This document shows positions 7,982-16,521 of a stretch of DNA of 64,000 nt, piece by piece. Position 1 is the first letter of the stretch; the number at the start of each line of letters is the position of its first letter. The notes under the pieces are model-generated. The model was not told the DNA's origin and did not search any database. It saw nothing but the letters and a program-made list of their open reading frames with translations. The position numbers were made by a program, and so were the translations under genes. Source of the stretch: CAIXLI01 sp964587125 (GTDB lineage: Bacteria; Pseudomonadota; Alphaproteobacteria; UBA9219); NCBI GenBank assembly GCA_964587125.1, contig CAZPKC010000011.1:1-64000 (forward strand), read 5' to 3'.

Positions 7982-9358
7982 ATGCGGCTTCTCATCGTCG
8001 GACAATTGGAAGGCCCTCTGGGCGCCGCGGGACGCATCGCGACGCAACGCGGAGCCAAGGTCGCGCATATCGACAGCGTCGATGGCGCCTTAAGCGCTTT
8101 GCGCAACGGCCAAGGCGCCGATCTCGTGATGTGCGACGTCGGGCTCGACATCGCGCGGTTTATCGGGAGCCTGAAGTCCGAACGCATCAACATACCCGTC
8201 GTCGCTTGCGGCATCGGAGCCGACGCCGCCGCCGCCGTGCGCGCCATTCGCGCGGGAGCCAAGGAGTACGTTCCGTTGCCTCCCGACGCCGACCTGATCG
8301 CCGCCGTGTTGCAAGCCGTCGCCGAGGAAGACTCCACCTTCATCGCGCGCGACCCCTCCATGCAGCCGCTGCTTCAGATGGTCGACCGCGTCGGCGCGTC
8401 GGACGCTTCTATCCTCATCACCGGCGAAAGCGGGACCGGCAAGGAAGTCATGGCGCGCTATATCCACCGCAAAAGCCGCCGCGCCGCCGCCAATTTCGTT
8501 TCAGTCAATTGCGCCGCCATTCCCGACAATCTTCTGGAATCCGAACTCTTCGGGCATGAAAAAGGCGCATTCACGGGCGCGGTCGCGCGTCGCATCGGCA
8601 AATTCGAGGAAGCCAATGGCGGCACGCTGCTGCTCGACGAAATCAGCGAGATGGACAGCCGTTTGCAGGCCAAGCTTTTGCGCGCCATTCAGGAACGCGA
8701 GATCGACCGCGTCGGCGGCACGCAGCCGATCAAGATCGACATCCGGCTCATCGCCACGTCGAACCGCAATCTGGAGGAGGAAGTCAAGGCCAAGCGTTTC
8801 CGCGAAGATTTGTATTTCCGCCTGAACGTCGTCAATCTGCACCTACCCCCGTTGCGCAACCGCATCGCCGACATCCTTCCCCTGGCCGAGCATTTTGCCG
8901 AAAAATACGCCAAAGCCAATGGCCTGCCGGAACGCGCATTGTCGCATCCGGCCGCCGCCGCCTTGCAGGCGCACCATTGGCGCGGCAACGTGCGCGAACT
9001 CGAAAATACGATGCACCGCGCCGTCCTTCTGGCGCAAGGCACGGAGATCGGACCCGAGGCCATTATGTTGTCGGGGCAATCTTTCGCGCCCACAAATTCG
9101 ACTCCCGTTGAGGAAGTAGCTCATGCGGTTCTGTCCCGCGCGCCCGGCTCGGCAAGAAGCGATTTGGTGGGAAGAACCGTGGCCGACGTCGAACGCGACT
9201 TGATTATCGACACGCTAAGCCATTGCCTCGGCAACCGCACGCACGCGGCCAACATTCTCGGCATTTCGATCCGAACGCTTCGCAATAAGCTGAAACAATA
9301 CAGCGACGAAGGCGTTGCCTTGCCGGGCGGCGCGAGCGAGGAGAGAGTCGCTTCCTGA
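7982..9358 (+). CDS. flbD: Sigma54-dependent flagellar regulator FlbD
   Basis: NtrC-family activator that drives sigma54 transcription of late flagellar genes. The 458 residues comprise a receiver-like domain (1-115), an AAA+ domain with Walker A GESGTGKE at 148-155, the sigma54-contacting GAFTGA at 195-200 and Walker B LLLDE at 216-220, and a Fis-type helix-turn-helix at about 411-440. In the receiver, Asp52 is kept, but the N-terminal acidic pair is missing and the usual lysine near 105 is replaced in the VPLPPD stretch. Conventional phosphorelay control is therefore unlikely; in Caulobacter, FlbD is instead controlled by FliX. Its position inside the fliF operon, between fliN and flhA, fits that role. 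Confidence 0.92.
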   Translation: MRLLIVGQLEGPLGAAGRIATQRGAKVAHIDSVDGALSALRNGQGADLVMCDVGLDIARFIGSLKSERINIPVVACGIGADAAAAVRAIRAGAKEYVPLPPDADLIAAVLQAVAEEDSTFIARDPSMQPLLQMVDRVGASDASILITGESGTGKEVMARYIHRKSRRAAANFVSVNCAAIPDNLLESELFGHEKGAFTGAVARRIGKFEEANGGTLLLDEISEMDSRLQAKLLRAIQEREIDRVGGTQPIKIDIRLIATSNRNLEEEVKAKRFREDLYFRLNVVNLHLPPLRNRIADILPLAEHFAEKYAKANGLPERALSHPAAAALQAHHWRGNVRELENTMHRAVLLAQGTEIGPEAIMLSGQSFAPTNSTPVEEVAHAVLSRAPGSARSDLVGRTVADVERDLIIDTLSHCLGNRTHAANILGISIRTLRNKLKQYSDEGVALPGGASEERVAS

Positions 9359-9383
9359 ATCCTGACCCCTGAACGCTAGATTT

Positions 9384-11474
9384 ATGACCGACCAGACAAC
9401 ATCCATTGAAAGCGACGATCCCTTCGGCGGGATTTTCAAGCGGGGCGAGATTTGGCTCGGCCTTGGATTGATGGTCATCCTGACGGCATTGGTCATCCCG
9501 ATGCCGCCGTTCATCATCGACCTCGGGCTGTCGATTTCGATCACCTTCGCCGTTCTGATCCTGATGACGGTTTTGTTCATTCGCAGATCGCTTGAGTTCA
9601 CGTCGTTCCCGACCGTTTTGCTGATCGCCACGTTGATACGGCTGTCGCTGAACCTCGGAACCACGCGTCTTGTCCTGACGCGCGGCAACGAAGGAACGGA
9701 CGCGGCGGGACACGTCGTTCAATCGTTCGCCAGCTTGGTCATGGGCGGCGATTTCATCATCGGCGTGATCGTTTTCGCCATTCTGACCTTGGTCAACTTC
9801 GTCGTCATCACCAAGGGTTCGGGACGCATCGCCGAAGTCGCGGCGCGTTTCACCTTGGACGCAATGCCCGGCAAGCAAATGGCGATCGACGCCGACTTGT
9901 CCTCCGGCCTCATAAACGAAGACACTGCGCGCAAGCGCCGCAAGGAATTGGAGGACGAAAGCAACTTCTTCGGCTCGATGGACGGTTCGGCCAAGTTCGT
10001 GCGCGGCGACGCCGTCGCGGGACTCGTCATCACGCTTATCAACGCGATAGGCGGCATCACCATCGGCACGTTCCGCCACGATATGCCGGTTCTTCAGGCG
10101 GCGGACACCTACGTGAGGCTAACGGTCGGCGACGGACTGGTTACGCAAATCCCCGCCCTTCTGGTTTCGGTCGCCGCCGGTTTGCTCGTGACCAAGGCGA
10201 ATATGACGGGCTCGGCCGATAAGGTGTTGTTCAACCAGCTCAGCGGCTACCCCATGGCGCTGGGGCTTAGTTCGGCGATGTTGACCATCCTTGCCATTCT
10301 GCCCGGAATGCCTTTCATTCCTTTCGCCATTTTGGGAGGATTTTCCGGCTTTGCCTGTTATGCCGTTACGCAAGCCGCCAAAGACAAACGCGCCGAAGAT
10401 GCCTCTGCGGCAGCCACCAAAAACAAAGCCGCCGTGCCGGAAGAGCCGATCGCGAAAGCTTTGTCCATCGATATGATCCGACTCGAACTCGGCTATGCCC
10501 TCCTCAGCCTCATCAACAGCGAAGCGGGGCAACGCCTGACGGATCAAATCAAGGGATTGCGCAAGCAACTCGCGTCCGAAATGGGCTTTATCATGCCCGC
10601 GGTCCGCATTCAGGATAACTTGCAACTGCCTCCGAATTCCTACGTCCTGCGCATCAAGGAAATTGAAGCCGGACGCGGCGACTTGCGCCCAGGCATGCTT
10701 TTGGTGATGGATCCCAAAGGGCAGCCCATATCGCTGCCGGGCGAAACGACCGTCGAGCCGACGTTCGGCCTCGCCGCCACGTGGATCGACCCTACCTATC
10801 GCGAAGAAGCTTTGTTCAAAGGCTATACCGTCGTCGATCCTCCCACCGTCATCACGACGCACCTGACCGAGCTTGTCAAAGACAACATGTCCGATCTTTT
10901 GTCTTATTCGGAAACGCAGAAATTGCTCGACGAACTCGGCAAGGATCAGCAAAAGCTGGTCTCCGACGTCATTCCGAGCCAAGTCACAATCAGCGGATTA
11001 CAGCGCGTGTTGCAGAATCTTCTGTCCGAGCGCATTTCGGTGCGCGATCTGCCGACCATTCTCGAAGGCATTTCCGAGGCAACTGCCGTCACCCGCAATC
11101 TGGCGGCTATTTCCGAACACGTGCGTTCGCGCCTTTCGCGCCAGATATCCGACGCGAACACGAACGAAATGGGCTATATCCCCATGATCACGCTTTCGCC
11201 GGAGTGGGAGCAGGCGTTTGTCGAATCTCTGGTCGGCGAGGGCGAGGCGAAGCAGCTGGCGATGCCTCCCAGCCAGTTGCAGCAGTTCATCACCACCGTA
11301 AGGCAGACATACGACCGCCAGGCCGCGATGGGGGAATCTCCCATCTTATTGACGAGTCCTTCGATCCGCAGTTATGTAAGATCGGTTGTCGAGCGTTTTC
11401 GTCCCTCGACGACCGTTTTGTCGCAGAATGAAATTCATCCGAAGGCTAAAATTAAAACCTTGGGGCAAATATAG
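9384..11474 (+). CDS. flhA: Flagellar export gate protein FlhA
   Basis: Inner-membrane component of the type III flagellar export gate. The 696 residues match the family length. The N-terminal half carries about eight hydrophobic segments (first at about 28-50) and the conserved FHIPEP-type region (FPTVLLIATLIRLSLN and GDAVAGLVI segments). The C-terminal half is the cytoplasmic substrate-docking domain. It follows flbD by 25 bp and abuts flhF (stop 11472-11474, next ATG 11475). The FlhA partners FlhB, FliP, FliQ and FliR are not in this window. Confidence 0.97.
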   Translation: MTDQTTSIESDDPFGGIFKRGEIWLGLGLMVILTALVIPMPPFIIDLGLSISITFAVLILMTVLFIRRSLEFTSFPTVLLIATLIRLSLNLGTTRLVLTRGNEGTDAAGHVVQSFASLVMGGDFIIGVIVFAILTLVNFVVITKGSGRIAEVAARFTLDAMPGKQMAIDADLSSGLINEDTARKRRKELEDESNFFGSMDGSAKFVRGDAVAGLVITLINAIGGITIGTFRHDMPVLQAADTYVRLTVGDGLVTQIPALLVSVAAGLLVTKANMTGSADKVLFNQLSGYPMALGLSSAMLTILAILPGMPFIPFAILGGFSGFACYAVTQAAKDKRAEDASAAATKNKAAVPEEPIAKALSIDMIRLELGYALLSLINSEAGQRLTDQIKGLRKQLASEMGFIMPAVRIQDNLQLPPNSYVLRIKEIEAGRGDLRPGMLLVMDPKGQPISLPGETTVEPTFGLAATWIDPTYREEALFKGYTVVDPPTVITTHLTELVKDNMSDLLSYSETQKLLDELGKDQQKLVSDVIPSQVTISGLQRVLQNLLSERISVRDLPTILEGISEATAVTRNLAAISEHVRSRLSRQISDANTNEMGYIPMITLSPEWEQAFVESLVGEGEAKQLAMPPSQLQQFITTVRQTYDRQAAMGESPILLTSPSIRSYVRSVVERFRPSTTVLSQNEIHPKAKIKTLGQI

Positions 11475-12461
11475 ATGAGGCTCAAATCCTTCCACGGCGC
11501 GACTTTAACGGATGCGATGCGCGCCGTGCGCGAAGCCTTGGGCGAAAACGCGATCATTGTCGCCACGCGCGAAGACGAATCCGGCGGCATGCGCGTGACG
11601 GCAGCCATCGACGAAATTCCGTCCCGCGCCGAGGCATCGAACGCAGCTTCTTATAGGACGAAGACGGACGGCTCGGAAGCCTTGGAGGTCATCGCCGAGG
11701 CTCTTACCTATCATCAGGTTTATCCGGCGCTCGCCGAAAAGCTTATGGCGACCGCCGTGCAATTCGCCAGCGACGATCCTCTTCTGTCTCTGGGCGCGGC
11801 GATCGACACGCATTTCAAATTCGAGCCCACGGACATTGGCAAGCCGTTGATGCTCGTGGGCCCCCCGGGCGCGGGCAAAACCCTTTGCACGGCGAAATTT
11901 GCGACGCAGGTGACGCTCGCCAATCATCGCGCGACCGTCATCAGCACGGATTGCGAACGCGCCGGAGGCATGGAACAACTGGCCGCCTTCACGCGCCTTC
12001 TGAAGATCAATCTGGTCGAAATCGACGACTGGCACGCGTTGCGCGATCTTTTGTCGCTGCAAAAAGAGCATCCAGTTTTTATCGACAGCGCGGGGCGCAA
12101 CCCTTTCGATTTGCGGGAAAAGGAAGCCACGCGGGAATTTATCTCCACCGTCGGCGACGCGACGCTCGTGCTTCCCGCCGGATTGGACGCCGCCGAAGCG
12201 ATCGACCTCGCGCTTGAATTCCGGAGCATCGGCGCGGCGCATCTTCTCTTCACGCGCCTCGACGCCGTGAGAAGGATCGGAAGTTTGTTGCGCCTCGCCT
12301 ACGAAACGCGCATGCCCCTTTCGAATTTCAGCGCCTCGGCCAAAGTCATCGAACCGCCGATGCCCTTGAATCCCGTCGTTCTGGCGCGGTTGCTTTTGAA
12401 AAAACATTCAGGCGCCGACAGCCGGGAAAATGAGCTTTCCGAGAGGAGCGCTTCATCATGA
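11475..12461 (+). CDS. flhF: Flagellar biosynthesis SRP-family GTPase FlhF
   Basis: SRP-type GTPase that sets where and when flagella are built. The 328 residues are shorter than many FlhF proteins because the basic N-terminal region is compact. After the RLKSFHG start (typical of FlhF), the G domain has P-loop GPPGAGKT near 130-137, a TDCERAGGMEQL segment, DSAGRN where DTAGR is usual, and TRLD where TKxD is usual. These two changes are conservative, but GTPase activity should not be assumed. The ATG abuts the flhA stop. flhG follows, giving the common FlhF-FlhG pair that controls flagellar number and position. Confidence 0.92.
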   Translation: MRLKSFHGATLTDAMRAVREALGENAIIVATREDESGGMRVTAAIDEIPSRAEASNAASYRTKTDGSEALEVIAEALTYHQVYPALAEKLMATAVQFASDDPLLSLGAAIDTHFKFEPTDIGKPLMLVGPPGAGKTLCTAKFATQVTLANHRATVISTDCERAGGMEQLAAFTRLLKINLVEIDDWHALRDLLSLQKEHPVFIDSAGRNPFDLREKEATREFISTVGDATLVLPAGLDAAEAIDLALEFRSIGAAHLLFTRLDAVRRIGSLLRLAYETRMPLSNFSASAKVIEPPMPLNPVVLARLLLKKHSGADSRENELSERSASS

Positions 12462-12492
12462 AGTTTCTGAATGCCCCCTATGGAGTTTCGCT

Positions 12493-13290
12493 ATGACCGA
12501 TCCCATTCCTTTAAGAGCCGAGAAAGCCCCTCCCGTCCCCGCGCTTTTGCGCTGCCCGAATATGGTCGCGGTGGCATCCGGCAAGGGAGGGGTCGGCAAA
12601 ACGTGGTTTTCGATCACCTTTTGCCACGCGCTGGCAAAACGCGGCAAAAAAGCTCTTTTGTTCGACGCCGATTTCGGATTGGCGAACGTCGATATTCAAT
12701 TGGGACTGACTCCCGACAAGGATTTAGGTAGCGTGGTCGACGGAATCCTTCCCATGAAAGCCGCGATTACGCGCTACGACGAAGGAGGATTCGATATTCT
12801 CGCGGGACGCTCCGGATCGGGAAGCCTTGCCGCTTTGCCGTCGCAAAAACTGTCCGAAGTGCGCGCCGATCTGATCGGCCTCGCCAAAAATTACGACACG
12901 GTCGTCGTCGATCTCGGCGCAGGCATCGAAAGGCCGGTACGGCAGATGGCTGGCCCCGCAGCGATCACGTACATCGTCCTGATCGACGAACCGACTTCCC
13001 TGACGGACGCTTACGCCTTCATCAAACTATCGCGCGCGGCCAATCCCGATGCGAACCTGCGCATCATCGTCAACATGGCGGCGAGCATTTCGGAAGGCCA
13101 AAAAACCTACGATACGATCCGCAAGGCGAGCGAAAATTTCCTTCATTACGAGCCGCCTCTCGCGGGCATTATCAGGCGCGACACGAAGGTGCGCGACGCC
13201 ATTCGCGCGCAGACCGCGCTTCTGACGCGCTCGCCCATCTGCGACGCCGCCAAGGATGTCGAGGCCATAGCCGCGCGGTTGCGTTTTTAG
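12493..13290 (+). CDS. flhG: MinD-like ATPase FlhG (FleN/YlxH)
   Basis: MinD/ParA-family ATPase that limits flagellar number and acts on FlhF. The deviant Walker A motif SGKGGVGKT and the DADFGLANVDIQLGL segment are clear, and the NMAAS region is at the usual place. An upstream in-frame ATG exists at 12430, but it lies inside flhF and adds residues unlike the family. GGAG at 12482-12485 sits 7 nt before the ATG at 12493, giving 265 residues, the normal size. It follows flhF by 31 bp in the same operon. Confidence 0.92.
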   Translation: MTDPIPLRAEKAPPVPALLRCPNMVAVASGKGGVGKTWFSITFCHALAKRGKKALLFDADFGLANVDIQLGLTPDKDLGSVVDGILPMKAAITRYDEGGFDILAGRSGSGSLAALPSQKLSEVRADLIGLAKNYDTVVVDLGAGIERPVRQMAGPAAITYIVLIDEPTSLTDAYAFIKLSRAANPDANLRIIVNMAASISEGQKTYDTIRKASENFLHYEPPLAGIIRRDTKVRDAIRAQTALLTRSPICDAAKDVEAIAARLRF

Positions 13291-13309
13291 AAAGGATAAT
13301 GGAGGAGGA

Positions 13310-15403
13310 ATGACAGATATTCCCGTCGCCTCTCCAACCCCTCCACCGACAACGGCGGCGAATGCCGCGGCTGCATCAGGCCTGACCGCCGTTCAGGTTT
13401 CCGTGACCCAAGTCCCCTCCGCGCTCGAAAATCTGACGCGCACGATACAGACGACCGCGACTCCCGTGGTCGTATCGAACGCCAACAGCTTGACTTTGGC
13501 GACAACTCTCGGTTCGATCACCGTCGCCTTGTCGCAGCAGTTAAGCGCGGCGGAAAAACAAAATCTGACCCAACAGTTGATGTCCCTCGTACAGAGCGGG
13601 CGTTCCGTCACGCTGACGCTGCAACCGGGCTCTCCCCCCACGCAAGGGGCTTTGCTGATTCCGCAGACGACGGCTTCCGCTCCGGTTCAGATCGTTCAGG
13701 AACATTCTTTTCTTTCCGCGTCGGTTTTATCGGCGCGGCCTTTGGCGGTCGGCGACGACTTTCGCGCGATCGTTCTGCCTCCTTTGCCCGCGCCTGCCGC
13801 CGTTTTAGCCTCGGCGCCGCAAGCGGCATCGTTGATAAATCTTGCGGCGTTGCGTCCTTTAAACCCGGCTCCGGAAGCCGAAAATGTTCTGACGGCTATG
13901 ATTTCTCCTCCGCCCGTCGGCGAATTGCCTGTTACGGAACACCCCCAGACAGCCAACGCCTTTCAAGAAACGATTGTTTCTTCCGATCCCCAAACGGCAA
14001 CGCCTCCGGCAAACCAAGCGCTTCCTTCCCAACAAGCGGATATCGTCCGGCAAACAAGCGTCCCTCCCCCTGCACAAGCGGCCAACGCTTATCAATTTAT
14101 GGGCGCGCCAGCCGCGCCGCAAACGCCTGCCGCCATTCAGCAAACAATCTCCCAGTCCGCGCCTCAAATGCCGCCATCTGCGCCGCCTCCGGCAAATCCA
14201 GTGCCTCTTCCTCAACAAGCCGATGTTCTTCAGCAAACACCCGCCCCACAAACGGCCAACGTTCTCAGGCAAACAGGCGCTGCACCCGCGCCACAACCGG
14301 CGACGCCCGCATTAAACTCTGCGCCCTCTTTGCCTCCCGACGACGACGCAGCGCCTTCTTTTGCCTCAACGGCGAACGCAATTCCGAAAGCTGTTTCGCC
14401 TGCTTCCAGCAATCCGGTCGCGCCGCAAGCTACGTCTTTGTTGATTCCTGGAAATGAAGTCTCCCTGCGCGTCGTTTCCGTCTTCGTCCCGAGGGGATCT
14501 GCGCCAGAGGCGTCTATCTTCGCCCAAGAAGCGCAGGCCTCACCCCCTCTTGCCCCCAATCAGATCGTAGCAACGGTCAGCGGCGCTGGAACGGGCGGCC
14601 AGCTTATTCTGAAAGCCGGAGACGCGACTCTCTTCGTCAAAGCGCAGGTTTCGGCGCCTGTCGGCGCAAACCTGATCGTTTCCATCGATCCGATCAAAAG
14701 TTCGCCTTTGATGACGCTGCCTCCGCTGGAAACGCCGAACTTTCAGGCGTTGCCGCAAATCCTCGCCACACTTCAGCAAATCGATCCGGCTATTTTCCAA
14801 AACCTTATGTCGAGTTTTCTGCCCCAGCCGACCGACGCCCTGCCCGGCGCTTTGCTTTTTCTGCTTAGCGCGTTCAAGCAAGGCAACGTGCGCGGCTGGC
14901 TTGGCAACGACGCGGTCGACAGCCTGATATCCGCCGGAAAATCATCGATCATCGGCAGCCTGTCGAAAGAATTGAGCGGCGCGGGGCAGCCCGCGCAAGA
15001 CTCCGTCGTGGGCGAGTGGCGCTCTTATCCTCTTCCGCTTTATGCGCACCAGCAGTTTCAGGCGCTGACTCTTTACGTCCACGGCGACCGCGACCCTCGC
15101 AAGGGGGAATCCGCGAATGCGCCCGGCTTCGGCAGAATGAGGTTTCTGATCGACATGCGGCTTAGCAGGCTGGGGGCGATGCAAGTCGACGGATTCGTTC
15201 AACCGAAAAAGCTCGACATGATTCTGCGCAGCGAAACCGTTCTGCCCGCAGGGTTGCCTCACGATTTGCGCGCGGCCTACCTCAAAGCCTTAAACGCCAC
15301 GGGCTTCGCCGGAACATTGAATTTCCAGGTCGGTCGGCAGCATTGGATGGTGATTCAGAGAACAGAGGACAGAGGACAGATGACAGAAAAGAAATTTCTT
15401 TAA
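13310..15403 (+). CDS. FliK-like flagellar hook-length control protein (putative)
   Basis: 697 residues, transcribed with the flagellar operon 19 bp after flhG, with a strong GGAGGAGG site. The N-terminal part (about 30-160) is moderately ordered. The middle (about 165-390) is Pro/Ala/Gln-rich and contains loose repeats of the type QTAN-A-QT and LPQQADVLQQT. The C-terminal 150 residues contain RLSRLGAMQVDGFV and ATGFAGTLNFQVGRQHW, which resemble the FliK C-terminal domain (LPxxLGxVxV then a helix and a beta strand). FliK ruler proteins have this build: a long flexible middle and a C-terminal switch domain. Similarity is by pattern only. The last 15 residues are encoded by a 7-bp tandem repeat (see 15362-15389) and look added. 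Confidence 0.55.
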   Translation: MTDIPVASPTPPPTTAANAAAASGLTAVQVSVTQVPSALENLTRTIQTTATPVVVSNANSLTLATTLGSITVALSQQLSAAEKQNLTQQLMSLVQSGRSVTLTLQPGSPPTQGALLIPQTTASAPVQIVQEHSFLSASVLSARPLAVGDDFRAIVLPPLPAPAAVLASAPQAASLINLAALRPLNPAPEAENVLTAMISPPPVGELPVTEHPQTANAFQETIVSSDPQTATPPANQALPSQQADIVRQTSVPPPAQAANAYQFMGAPAAPQTPAAIQQTISQSAPQMPPSAPPPANPVPLPQQADVLQQTPAPQTANVLRQTGAAPAPQPATPALNSAPSLPPDDDAAPSFASTANAIPKAVSPASSNPVAPQATSLLIPGNEVSLRVVSVFVPRGSAPEASIFAQEAQASPPLAPNQIVATVSGAGTGGQLILKAGDATLFVKAQVSAPVGANLIVSIDPIKSSPLMTLPPLETPNFQALPQILATLQQIDPAIFQNLMSSFLPQPTDALPGALLFLLSAFKQGNVRGWLGNDAVDSLISAGKSSIIGSLSKELSGAGQPAQDSVVGEWRSYPLPLYAHQQFQALTLYVHGDRDPRKGESANAPGFGRMRFLIDMRLSRLGAMQVDGFVQPKKLDMILRSETVLPAGLPHDLRAAYLKALNATGFAGTLNFQVGRQHWMVIQRTEDRGQMTEKKFL
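15362..15389 (+). repeat. Four tandem copies of a heptamer, ACAGAKG type
   Basis: Units ACAGAGG, ACAGAGG, ACAGATG and ACAGAAA run in register at 15362-15389. They encode the end of the FliK-like protein. Related strings (GATGWCAGACGGCGGGT) occur in non-coding DNA at about 3833 and 61527, which suggests the repeat is an intergenic sequence type that has become coding here. Confidence 0.6.
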
Positions 15404-15434
15404 TTTTTTTGTCATTCATCTTCTGTTTCTTCTT

Positions 15435-15926
15435 TTATCGAGGCCCACCAAATTTTTGGGGATCATATGCCTTTGCAACATGGAGTATCACGGCCTCTTT
15501 CAAGCGTTCAGGAGTTGCTTCAGCTTCTATTGTTCTAAAATGATAATCTCCCTCCGGCAAGCAAAACGTTTGTTTTTGATAGCCCATAGTTTCAAGGTTA
15601 ACTCGATAACCGGGACTACCATTCTTGAGCGTTGTTCGTGTCACTTGACATTTCCCCGTTTCACACACCGCGTCGGCGGCAGCCCAGAACCAGCCGCCAG
15701 AAACCTTCTTCGTGCCATGAATAGCGAGGACGACCGATGGCAATTCGGCTTTTTCGTCATCGAAGGACGTTGTGATTGAGACGACGGGATAATTGCCAAA
15801 CAAATCCTTGGGAAGAGAACTCAATGTATCTTGTAGGACTGGAACGACTTCATCCGCAAGCTCTTTATTTTCGAGCGCGAATTTTTCTTTTAGCCTTGCC
15901 TGAATTTCTTCAAATGTTTTTTCCAT
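15435..15926 (-). CDS. Hypothetical protein, 163 aa
   Basis: No family recognised. A soluble protein with a helical charged start (EEIQARLKEKFALENKELADEV), a central beta-rich part with two Cys pairs' worth of spacing (CETGKC at about 89-94, single Cys near 122) and no signal peptide. AAGGAG a few bases upstream supports the ATG at 15926. It lies between the fliF operon and fliJ, convergent with the former, and its composition is more AT-rich than either. Its presence separates fliJ-fliI from the rest of the flagellar genes. There is no sign that it has a flagellar role. Confidence 0.6.
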   Translation of the reverse strand: MEKTFEEIQARLKEKFALENKELADEVVPVLQDTLSSLPKDLFGNYPVVSITTSFDDEKAELPSVVLAIHGTKKVSGGWFWAAADAVCETGKCQVTRTTLKNGSPGYRVNLETMGYQKQTFCLPEGDYHFRTIEAEATPERLKEAVILHVAKAYDPQKFGGPR

Positions 15927-16099
15927 AGCTAAGCTCCTTTGTTAAAAATGATTGCCTAACAAAAATCCATAGTAAAATACCATAAAATTCACGAAAGTAA
16001 TTCACGTTTTTTTTGAATAAATGTTGTTTTCTTTCGTGGGGCCAAGCGAATACGGTTAATAAATCCTTATAATTTTCCCTGAATGCTGACACCTAAATG

Positions 16100-16519
16100 C
16101 TACCCCGCCTTCTTCCTCTCATGCCTTGTCCCGCCGATTTCGTCAAGCTCGAGCGTTTCAAGGCGGCGTTCTTCTTTGGCTTCTTTTTCAAGACGCTGTT
16201 CTTCGGCAATTTCATAGCGTTTCTGCTCCTCGAAAAGTTCGGCCAGCTTTTCCCGCGCGGCTCTTATGGCCATTTCCGTCATTTGCCGGTTTTTCTCCAA
16301 TGCGCGGCCTTTAACGATGACTCCCTTCAAAAACGCGCCGTAGGTAAAACGCGCAACGACGTCTTTGGCCGCCGCCGCTTTCTCGTGCGCCTTAATCATT
16401 TCAAGCTGCACGATCAGTCTCTCGATCTGCTCGAGATGATCCAAAAGCCGCATCAGTTGCTGCCTTTGTTCGTCGACGAACGTCTTTTGCAGTTTGATGA
16501 GGGTTTTAAAACTTTTCAT
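16100..16519 (-). CDS. fliJ: Flagellar export chaperone FliJ
   Basis: The 139 residues are almost entirely helical coiled coil: Gln/Glu/Lys-rich heptads from residue 5 to 125, with the LIKLQKTFVDEQRQQL start and a lysine-rich tail. FliJ forms the stalk-like coiled coil in the FliI hexamer and escorts substrates. The gene starts 2 bp after the fliI stop codon on the same strand, the usual fliI-fliJ arrangement. FliJ sequences are poorly conserved, so the call rests on the coiled-coil pattern, length and position. Confidence 0.82.
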   Translation of the reverse strand: MKSFKTLIKLQKTFVDEQRQQLMRLLDHLEQIERLIVQLEMIKAHEKAAAAKDVVARFTYGAFLKGVIVKGRALEKNRQMTEMAIRAAREKLAELFEEQKRYEIAEEQRLEKEAKEERRLETLELDEIGGTRHERKKAG

Positions 16520-16521
16520 CG

